Positions 5,444-10,884 of a stretch of DNA of 10,884 nucleotides are shown here, in pieces. The notes beneath the pieces are model-generated. The model did not search any database, was not told the origin of the DNA, and saw only the letters and a list, made by a program, of their open reading frames with translations. The stretch comes from Candidatus Dadabacteria bacterium RIFCSPHIGHO2_12_FULL_53_21 (GTDB taxonomy: Bacteria > Desulfobacterota_D > UBA1144 > Nemesobacterales > UBA2774): contig MFCJ01000043.1 of the NCBI GenBank assembly GCA_001775255.1, positions 1-10,884 of the forward strand, read 5' to 3'. The position numbers and the translations under genes were made by a program. Positions within the stretch are counted from its first letter, which is position 1; every line of letters starts with the position of its first letter.

Positions 5444-5773
5444 TCAGAGGGTCTTTCCGACGACCCTCTCTATCTCGCCCTTGGGTACGGCGCCTATAAT
5501 CTGCTCGACGGCCTGCCCCCCCTTGAAAACGATGAGCGTGGGGATGCTTCTGATTCCGAATTTCATCGTGGTCTGCTGGTTTTCGTCAACGTTGAGCCTC
5601 CCGACCTTGAGCCTCCCCTGATACGAAGCGGAAATCTCCTCCACGACCGGGGCTATCGCCCGGCAGGGGCCGCACCAGGGAGCCCAGAAATCCACTAATA
5701 CCGGGACATCGCTCTTCATAACCTCGGCGTCGAAGTTAGAGTCGCTCAGTTCGATTATTCCGTTGGCAGCCAT
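5444..5773 (-). CDS. trxA: Thioredoxin
   Basis: A 109-residue cytoplasmic thioredoxin that reduces protein disulfides and is itself recharged by thioredoxin reductase (not in the window). The active site is WCGPC at residues 33-37 within VDFWAPWCGPCRAIAP. The buried Asp28 and the cis-proline P78 in RSIPTLIVF are both present, and the length is standard. The start has a strong ribosome-binding site (AAAGGAGA, then ATTTTA before ATG). It lies 67 bases downstream of the tolC-family gene on the same strand, but has its own likely promoter, so the functional link to tolC is doubtful. Confidence 0.97.
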   Translation of the reverse strand: MAANGIIELSDSNFDAEVMKSDVPVLVDFWAPWCGPCRAIAPVVEEISASYQGRLKVGRLNVDENQQTTMKFGIRSIPTLIVFKGGQAVEQIIGAVPKGEIERVVGKTL

Positions 5774-5803
5774 TAAAATCTCCTTTTGTATAAGCTGAAA
5801 AAT

Positions 5804-5831
5804 AGTATAGCAGAAATCTCAACCATGTCAC
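5804..5831 (-). promoter_or_regulatory. Promoter of trxA, extended -10 type
   Basis: On the minus strand GTGACA (5831-5826) is followed by a 16-base spacer and TATACT (5809-5804), preceded by TG one base earlier (TGCTATACT), which is an extended -10. Transcription would begin near 5797, giving a leader of about 24 bases that contains the AAAGGAGA site. Confidence 0.55.
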
Positions 5832-5840
5832 ATCAGCCGG

Positions 5841-7385
5841 CTACTCGGCTGCCGGCGTATCGGCGCCCGGGCCGAACTCCTCGATCCGGACGTTGTTTTT
5901 CTCAAGCAGAGTCCCTTTGGCGTATTCGAGCTCGGCGAGCGATATGTTGTAGCTCGTTACGGCCGTGATCTCCCTCGTGCCGGCGTCTATGAGGTCCCTC
6001 TGCGCTTCGAGCACATCGCGCGTCGTGCCTATTCCCACGTTGAGCCTCTCCTGCTCGTTCCTCACCACCTCTTCCGCAAGTCCTATCGACACCCTGGCGG
6101 CCTCTATCGCCCGGAGGCTGTTCTCTATCTGCCTTATCGCGCTCCTGACGTCGAGCGCGACGTCGTCTTTCGTCCGGCTCAGCACTATCGCGCTCCTGTC
6201 GAGCTCCGCCGTCGCCTTTATATAATTCCCCCTAGCGGTCCTGTTGAATAACGGGAAGCTGAATATGCCGAGCACCTGCCACGTGGCGAAGTCTCCCCCC
6301 CATATCTGGCTGAACGCGTCTCCCGGGCTGTCGAACTGGGGCGGTATGGGCTCGGGCTCCTCGTCGAAGCTGAGCCTGTCGGGGTTCTCGTCCCCGCCGA
6401 GGCCCTGGAGCTGAAGGCTCCCCTCGACGGCGAGCCTCGGGAGCTTCTGGTTGGAATAGTAGTTTTTGAGTGTCTTCTTGTTCGCGATGTCGAGCTCCAC
6501 CTGCTCTATCTCCGGGCGCTCTTCATAGGCCTGGGCGAGCGAATCTTCCTCGCTGAATGTGTAGACCTCCGTGGTGGGCTCGTCCGCGGCGGCTATCGGC
6601 AGGGAAAGGTCCATTGCAAGTACGTTTTTGAGGTTGTCCTGCGTGGCCTGGAGCTCGTTCTCGGCCCTTATCACGTTGACCTCCCTCGCCGCCACCTCGG
6701 ACTCCGCCTGCGTCACCGCGACGGGCGGCAGCACTCCCACGTCCACCTGTATCTGGTTACGGTTCTTGAGGTCTATGGCGAGCTCGAGCGCCGTACGTTC
6801 GAGCTCCAGGTTCTTCCTCGCGGCCACGACGAGCCAGTATCGCCTCTCGACCTCGAGCAGTACCTCGGAAATCCTTTTTTCGAGCTCCTTTTCCGTTATC
6901 TCGCTTGTCCTCGTGGCCGTGACGATGAAAGTCCTGTTCACGCCCACGCCGAAATTCCTGAGCAGCTCCTGCCCCAGGCTGAAGCCCACGTTGTTAAACC
7001 AGCTCGGGCTCAGGTCTTCGAGGGGGTTGTTCGTGTCGGTCCACGTGGTAGAGAAGTCGATCAGGTTGTAAAAAGTACCGGTCGGCAAGAGTCCTTCTAT
7101 ATTCGCTTCGGCGTTGAACTCCTTCTGCGAGACCGTGCCGCTCGGTATAAAAGTGCTGAGCTCGGGGCTGTCCCCGTCGTTATAGAATGAAACGATGTTG
7201 AAGAGGGGGTCGAACACCCCTTGCTGCGTCTTGATCTCCCCTTCCGAGACCTCCACGTTCTTCTCCTCTATCTGAATGTCCCTGTTATTCTCGAGCGCCA
7301 GCCTGACGGCGTCCTTGAGAGTGAGGTCGAGCACGCCCCCGGTCCCGGTCGCCGTGATCAAAATCAATAAAAGCGTTTTGGTCAT
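5841..7385 (-). CDS. TolC-family outer membrane efflux protein
   Basis: A 514-residue member of the outer-membrane efflux protein family (PF02321). These proteins form trimeric outer-membrane channels with long periplasmic helical tunnels and work with inner-membrane pumps and periplasmic adaptors. The N-terminus has a short hydrophobic segment (TKTLLLILITATGTGG) likely to be a signal sequence. The family opening LTLKDAVRLALENNRDI follows at 21-37. Two related helical halves carry GVLPPVAVTQAESEVAAREV at 217-236 and ERLNVGIGTTRDVLEAQRDL at 446-465. A low-complexity acidic Pro-rich insert lies near 341-356. ATG 7385 is chosen because AGGAGA sits just upstream; an in-frame GTG at 7406 lacks one. 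No adaptor or pump gene is next to it: trxA follows and tetR diverges. Confidence 0.93.
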   Translation of the reverse strand: MTKTLLLILITATGTGGVLDLTLKDAVRLALENNRDIQIEEKNVEVSEGEIKTQQGVFDPLFNIVSFYNDGDSPELSTFIPSGTVSQKEFNAEANIEGLLPTGTFYNLIDFSTTWTDTNNPLEDLSPSWFNNVGFSLGQELLRNFGVGVNRTFIVTATRTSEITEKELEKRISEVLLEVERRYWLVVAARKNLELERTALELAIDLKNRNQIQVDVGVLPPVAVTQAESEVAAREVNVIRAENELQATQDNLKNVLAMDLSLPIAAADEPTTEVYTFSEEDSLAQAYEERPEIEQVELDIANKKTLKNYYSNQKLPRLAVEGSLQLQGLGGDENPDRLSFDEEPEPIPPQFDSPGDAFSQIWGGDFATWQVLGIFSFPLFNRTARGNYIKATAELDRSAIVLSRTKDDVALDVRSAIRQIENSLRAIEAARVSIGLAEEVVRNEQERLNVGIGTTRDVLEAQRDLIDAGTREITAVTSYNISLAELEYAKGTLLEKNNVRIEEFGPGADTPAAE

Positions 7386-7442
7386 CGTTATCTCCTCGAA
7401 AGGCACACGCTCCGGGTCTTTATAATTATTAATCCTGGCAAT

Positions 7443-7472
7443 AATATATAATTGATAAATTCAGGTTTTCAA
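7443..7472 (-). promoter_or_regulatory. Candidate tolC promoter
   Basis: On the minus strand TTGAAA (7472-7467) is followed by TATATA after 16 bases (7450-7445) or TATATT after 18 bases (7448-7443). The region is AT-rich, so chance matches are likely. If real, its -35 lies about 60 bases from the palindromic operator at 7531-7546. Confidence 0.4.
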
Positions 7473-7501
7473 TCGGTCATTTAATCGTTAAGCCGGTTTT
7501 C

Positions 7502-7530
7502 TTGACACTCCGTACCAACGCTGGTAATTT
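7502..7530 (+). promoter_or_regulatory. tetR promoter
   Basis: TTGACA (7502-7507), a 17-base spacer and TAATTT (7525-7530). The -35 is consensus and the -10 is weak. An imperfect dyad TACCA-acgc-TGGTA (7513-7526) fills most of the spacer. The predicted start of transcription falls inside the palindrome at 7531-7546. Confidence 0.55.
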
Positions 7531-7546
7531 GTAAGTAATTACTTAC
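7531..7546. promoter_or_regulatory. Perfect 16-base palindrome, likely TetR operator
   Basis: GTAAGTAATTACTTAC is identical to its own reverse complement. It lies immediately after the -10 of the tetR promoter and 25 bases before the tetR start codon, where a bound repressor would block initiation. Palindromes of about this length next to the regulator's own gene are typical TetR-family operators. A further TTAC repeat follows at 7545-7550. Confidence 0.75.
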
Positions 7547-7571
7547 TTACAGCCTACAGGGATAAAACAAA

Positions 7572-8228
7572 ATGTCAACAGATAAAGCGCTCGAAAAACC
7601 GGAAGCCGCGGCCAAGGAAACGGCTAAAGAGAAGGTCAACACGCACGACAGGATAATCGAGGCAGCGATCAAGCTGTTCTCGGAAAAGGGGTTCAACGGC
7701 ACGACTACGAAAGAGATAGCGGAGACGGCCGAGGTGAACGAAGCCCTTATTTTCAGACACTTCTCTACCAAAAGGGACCTCTACGGCGCCATTATCGAGA
7801 AGAAAATAAGCGAAGAGCCCGGAGTCGAGCTATCGCTCGAGACCCACAGGGACTCGAAGGACGACCGGCTCGTATTCACGGCGATTGCCTCCCGCATGTT
7901 CGAAAAATGCGGCAGGGACCCTTCGTTCATGAGGCTCCTCCATTTCAGCGCGCTCGAAGGGCACGACCTCTCCGATATGTTCTTCGATACATACGTCGAA
8001 TATATAAACATGCTCATATCCGACTACATCGATACCAGGATAAAGGACGGCGAGTTCAAGAAACTGAACCCCCTCTACTCGTCCAAAGCCTTTATCGGCA
8101 TGGTCGTAAACCAGATAATAGTGCAGGAGCTGTTCGGGGAGAAAAAGAAAAACAAAACGGACTACAAAGAATTAACCGAGACTTTCGTCGAAATATTCCT
8201 GGAAGGGATAAAATCCGGGAAATCCTGA
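7572..8228 (+). CDS. TetR/AcrR-family transcriptional regulator
   Basis: A 218-residue one-component repressor. After a charged 24-residue N-terminal extension, the DNA-binding domain runs from about 25 to 72. The signature FSEKGFNGTTTKEIAETAEV is followed by NEALIFRHFSTKRDLYGAII, where the first helix pair and the recognition helix (about 54-64) are as in AcrR/TetR proteins. Residues 73-218 form the all-helical ligand and dimer domain, which is variable in this family, so the inducer cannot be named. The start has only a modest AGGGAT site. The gene is divergent from tolC, and a perfect palindrome in its promoter suggests autorepression. Four genes follow on the same strand, so it could control them as an operon as well as tolC. 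Confidence 0.93.
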   Translation: MSTDKALEKPEAAAKETAKEKVNTHDRIIEAAIKLFSEKGFNGTTTKEIAETAEVNEALIFRHFSTKRDLYGAIIEKKISEEPGVELSLETHRDSKDDRLVFTAIASRMFEKCGRDPSFMRLLHFSALEGHDLSDMFFDTYVEYINMLISDYIDTRIKDGEFKKLNPLYSSKAFIGMVVNQIIVQELFGEKKKNKTDYKELTETFVEIFLEGIKSGKS

Positions 8229-8293
8229 AGCGCCCGTAAAAATTATCGGAACCGAACACAAGGCCGGCCGGATCAAAAACGTAAGAGAGAAAA

Positions 8294-8479
8294 ATGGGAC
8301 TTACTAAAGCCGGAACGTATATCGCCGTATTATCCGCTTTGATTTTCTTATTTTCAGCGCCCCGGACGCTCGTACTCTTCCCGGCGGTGTTCAGCCTGGT
8401 GCTCGAATGGCGGGAGGGCTTCTCGCGCTTCCTCTCGAAGGTAAGGGGCGGGATCACGGCCTCGCTTGAGCCCAAGTAA
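8294..8479 (+). CDS. Small putative membrane protein
   Basis: A 61-residue open frame 65 bases after tetR, beginning MGLTKAGTYIAVLSALIFLF. It has a hydrophobic stretch at about 8-22 and another at 25-38, then a basic amphipathic tail (REGFSRFLSKVRGG). Third-position GC is high in its second half, as in neighbouring genes. A purine-rich GAGAG lies shortly before the ATG but is not a strong ribosome-binding site. I recognise no family. It could be a real small membrane protein co-transcribed with tetR and the acyltransferase gene, or a chance frame. Confidence 0.45.
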   Translation: MGLTKAGTYIAVLSALIFLFSAPRTLVLFPAVFSLVLEWREGFSRFLSKVRGGITASLEPK

Positions 8480-8565
8480 TTCCCGGGGGCGTGCTATGTA
8501 TCCGGCATCCGCAGCAAATAAATAATCAATCCGGATCCGGGAAACATCCGTATTAATCAGGCGTA

Positions 8566-9444
8566 ATGAAAATCACCTTCACCGACTGGATTCCTGTATT
8601 CGTCCTCCCGGCGCTCGCGATATTCGTCGCCCGGCCGGTTCTTCCGGGCTGGGGGTTTCTATTCGCGGTCGCCTTCTCGATCTTCTACGGGTTCAAGTGG
8701 CTCACGTACAGGAGGGCAGTAGTCATGGGCGCAAGCCCGGGGCTGAAGAGCACGATCGGATATCTCTTCTGCTGGGTCGGAATGGACGGGGCGGCGTATT
8801 TCGAGAGGTCAGCCAAAGTCCCGCAGCCGTCCCGCTCCGAATGGCTGCTCGCTTTCTTGAAGACCGCGTTTGGCCTCGTCCTCTTCTTTCTCATAGCGCG
8901 TCTCTTTTATCCGGCGCATACCCTGACTTCGGGCTACATCGGGCTCGCGGGCTTCCTGCTGTTCACCTTCTTCGGCACGTTCCACATCCTCTCCCTCTTC
9001 TGGAGGCGCCGCGGCGTGAACGCGGTCCCGATAATGAGCTCCCCCCTCCTCCCCTCTTCGCTCTCCGATTTCTGGAGCAGCAGGTGGAACCTCGCGTTCA
9101 GGGACATAGCCCGCGCATTCGTGTTCAGGCCGGTACTCAGGAGATGGGGCGTCGTGTACGCGGTCATAGCCGCATTCGTTTTCTCGGGAGTGCTCCACGA
9201 ACTGCTCATATCGCTTCCCGCGGACGCGTGGTACGGCCTCCCCACCCTCTTCTTTCTCATACAGGCGGGCGGGGTTTTCATCGAGAAATCCGGGTCCGGC
9301 GTGAAGGCTGGGATAAACCGCGGACGGAGGGGATGGGTATTCGCCGCGGCTTTCATTCTCGTCCCGCTAGTCCTCCTGTTCCATCCGCCCTCGATAGAGA
9401 ACTGCATGCTCCCTTTCATGAAAGCCCTGGGCGCTCTCAAGTGA
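8566..9444 (+). CDS. MBOAT/wax-synthase-like membrane acyltransferase
   Basis: A 292-residue integral membrane protein with about seven to eight hydrophobic segments. Residues 165-175 (SLSDFWSSRWN) and 207-212 (SGVLHE) match the wax-synthase-type MBOAT domain (PF13813, MBOAT_2), where the pattern is FW..RW, then SG..HE. H211 is the presumed catalytic histidine. Characterised relatives move acyl groups onto alcohols, sterols or other hydroxyls at the membrane; the bacterial substrates are mostly unknown. The family core is present but the protein is shorter than plant wax synthases. The start ATG 8566 has only a weak CAGG site. It sits 86 bases after the small membrane protein gene and 62 bases before the CPBP protease gene, likely in one transcript. 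Confidence 0.75.
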   Translation: MKITFTDWIPVFVLPALAIFVARPVLPGWGFLFAVAFSIFYGFKWLTYRRAVVMGASPGLKSTIGYLFCWVGMDGAAYFERSAKVPQPSRSEWLLAFLKTAFGLVLFFLIARLFYPAHTLTSGYIGLAGFLLFTFFGTFHILSLFWRRRGVNAVPIMSSPLLPSSLSDFWSSRWNLAFRDIARAFVFRPVLRRWGVVYAVIAAFVFSGVLHELLISLPADAWYGLPTLFFLIQAGGVFIEKSGSGVKAGINRGRRGWVFAAAFILVPLVLLFHPPSIENCMLPFMKALGALK

Positions 9445-9506
9445 CCTGATGGACTTGACGCTCCCCCGCCGTTAAACTGAACCCGAAGGCAGAGGAGGGT
9501 TGAGCC

Positions 9507-10115
9507 GTGCTATTCTCTGTAAAAAAAAGTACCGCCCTTTCGCTTATGCTGACGCTCGTATTCGCGTCGGTCTCCCTCCTCCTCAAATATCACCTCGGCC
9601 TCGACTGGAATTTACATATCGGCAGAGCATCTCTGGAGCAGTTTTTTTTGGGCCTCGGCCTTATCATCGCATCCGACTTCTCAATCAGCCTCATTCTCGT
9701 GATCGTATTCCATACGGCATACGTCCGTCTCTCCATGGATCTGGCGCAATACTTCAGCCGTCAGGGCCGGTACGCAATACTGGCGGGAGGCCTCCTCGCC
9801 GCAAGCGAGGAGATGTTCTTCCGGGGCGTCCTGCTTGAGTACTTGATCGAGACGCTTGACGCCGGGAGCTATTACGCGGTCATCGTATCGGCAGTAATAT
9901 TCGGCTTATTCCATATCATAAGGAATAAACGCCTCGCGCTCTTCTCCCTCTGGGCGTTCTGGGAAGGGGTCGTACTCGGAGCTATATATCTCTACACGGA
10001 TTCCCTTCCCGTCACGATGGCCGTGCACGCGGCCCACGACATAGCGGGGTTCACCCTCTTCTCCCTCCAGAGGAAGCGGGGGTTCCTCGTTCTTAAAAAA
10101 CACCCGGGGTTTTGA
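9507..10115 (+). CDS. CPBP-family intramembrane metalloprotease
   Basis: A 202-residue membrane protein of the CPBP/Rce1-Abi family (PF02517). The three motifs are present in order: EExxxR as E101 E102 MFF R106, FxxxH as F132 GLF H136, and HxxxD as H174 AAH D178 (N is more usual at the last position). Family members are membrane glutamate-type proteases, including CAAX-processing enzymes and bacteriocin-immunity proteins; the bacterial roles are often unknown. At least four hydrophobic helices are visible. The start is GTG 9507, supported by GAGGAGG at 9492-9498. It lies in the same-strand run behind the acyltransferase gene, so it may process or protect a membrane component made by that cluster; that is inference. 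Confidence 0.9.
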   Translation: MLFSVKKSTALSLMLTLVFASVSLLLKYHLGLDWNLHIGRASLEQFFLGLGLIIASDFSISLILVIVFHTAYVRLSMDLAQYFSRQGRYAILAGGLLAASEEMFFRGVLLEYLIETLDAGSYYAVIVSAVIFGLFHIIRNKRLALFSLWAFWEGVVLGAIYLYTDSLPVTMAVHAAHDIAGFTLFSLQRKRGFLVLKKHPGF

Positions 10116-10174
10116 GCGGCGATATAGATGGTAAAATGTTACTCCTTAGAATATTTACACCCGGGGAGTGAGAT

Positions 10175-10884
10175 ATGAATTACGAATCCGAGCTCAAAGT
10201 CGCCGTCGAAGCCGTGAGAAAGGCCTGCGGGCTCTCTATAAGCGTGCAGTCTTCGCTCGTTTCCGAAGAAACGGTAAAGAAGAAGGACGACTCCCCGGTC
10301 ACTGTCGCCGATTTCGGCGCGCAGGCTGTAATATGTCACGAGCTCATAAAATCCTTCCCGGATATACCGATCGTGGCCGAAGAGGATTCCTCCGAATTGA
10401 GATCGAATGAAGGGAATGCCCTCACCGTCCGCGTGCTCGAATACGCGGCCCGGGTATTCCCCGGCATGGACGAAGAGGGCCTCGTCAGGGCGATAGACGC
10501 GGGGGACTACGGCGGAGGAAAGGGCGGCAGGTTCTGGACGCTCGACCCTATAGACGGGACGAAGGGATTTTTAAGGGGCGAGCAGTACGCGGTGGCCCTC
10601 GCGCTGATCGAGGACGGCCGCGTCGTGCTGGGCGTGCTCGGATGCCCTAACTTGCCGCTCGATCTCAACATCCCTGACGCGAACCGGGGCTGCATACTTA
10701 CCGCGGTGAGAGGAGGGGGCTCGTCGATGCGCCCGCTCGAGCACAATACGCCAAAACTTATAGCGGTCTCCGATATCGGCGACACGAAACACGCGCCTTT
10801 CTGCGAGTCGGTCGAATCCGCCCATTCCTCTCACGGGGATTCCGCGCGCATAGCCGGGATCCTCGGCGTGACGGCCCCCCCGAT
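10175..10884 (+). CDS. HAL2-like 3'(2'),5'-bisphosphate nucleotidase, 3' end cut by the window
   Basis: Partial, 236 residues visible with no stop before the window ends. It belongs to the inositol monophosphatase-like superfamily of Mg2+-dependent, Li+-sensitive phosphatases. Metal-site motifs are DSPVTVAD at 39-46, EED at 69-71 and LDPIDGTKGF at 123-132. The blocks RFWTLDPIDGTKGFLRGEQ (119-137) and GVLGCPNLPL (153-162) are those of the HAL2/SAL1 type (TIGR01330), which hydrolyse 3'-phosphoadenosine 5'-phosphate, a by-product of sulfate-group transfer and sulfate assimilation. The second half (HGDSARIAGILGV near 220-232) also fits. The start ATG 10175 has GGGGAGTG upstream. It lies 59 bases after the CPBP gene. 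No cys genes are in view. Confidence 0.88.
   Translation, partial: MNYESELKVAVEAVRKACGLSISVQSSLVSEETVKKKDDSPVTVADFGAQAVICHELIKSFPDIPIVAEEDSSELRSNEGNALTVRVLEYAARVFPGMDEEGLVRAIDAGDYGGGKGGRFWTLDPIDGTKGFLRGEQYAVALALIEDGRVVLGVLGCPNLPLDLNIPDANRGCILTAVRGGGSSMRPLEHNTPKLIAVSDIGDTKHAPFCESVESAHSSHGDSARIAGILGVTAPP

Noticed and set aside
7386..7406. GTG start seven codons upstream for the tolC-family gene
   Set aside because: The AGGAGA ribosome-binding site lies inside this extension and points to ATG 7385.
8566..10115. Defence or bacteriocin-immunity system based on the CPBP (Abi-like) protein
   Set aside because: CPBP proteins are common in many roles, and no toxin, nuclease, bacteriocin peptide or other defence gene is nearby.

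Overview
The window looks like part of the chromosome of an uncultured Gram-negative bacterium. A TolC-type outer-membrane channel gene implies a double membrane. Genes are GC-rich and favour G or C at third codon positions. Three long gene-free stretches are clearly more AT-rich and are built from short dispersed repeats with hairpin potential. This style is common in metagenome-derived genomes of deep-branching lineages (Desulfobacterota or Dadabacteria-like), but the lineage is only a weak inference. I see no rRNA, tRNA, CRISPR array, transposase, integrase or phage gene.

Left part (1-4216): a repeat copy is followed by a cyclase-family metal hydrolase gene (163-846). Then come about 840 bases of repeat-rich spacer, an MgtE magnesium transporter (1691-3004), and 15 bases later a RimB/COG4067-type retropepsin-like protease (3020-3517). 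A second repeat-rich spacer (3518-4000) separates this pair from a small convergent gene of unknown function on the minus strand (4016-4216).

Middle (4217-7385): a third repeat spacer ends in a clear sigma70-type promoter driving a 235-residue protein of unknown function, with helical ends and a possible winged-helix centre (4709-5416). It converges on a minus-strand pair: thioredoxin (5444-5773, with its own extended -10 promoter) and, upstream of it, a TolC-family outer-membrane protein (5841-7385).

Right part (7386-10884): a divergent control region lies between tolC and a TetR-family regulator (7572-8228). It carries a TTGACA promoter and a perfect 16-base palindrome, GTAAGTAATTACTTAC, placed directly after the -10. 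The reading is that the regulator represses itself and possibly its neighbours. Downstream on the same strand, with gaps of 59 to 86 bases, follow a small membrane protein (8294-8479), an MBOAT/wax-synthase-like membrane acyltransferase (8566-9444), a CPBP-type intramembrane protease (9507-10115) and a HAL2-like 3'(2'),5'-bisphosphate nucleotidase cut by the window end (10175 onward).

The points most worth a second look are the tetR/tolC operator region, the membrane-protein cluster behind tetR, the mosaic repeat families shared between spacers, the unrecognised 235-residue protein, and the HAL2 rather than CysQ character of the last gene. I found no convincing evidence for a wholly new defence or mobile system here.
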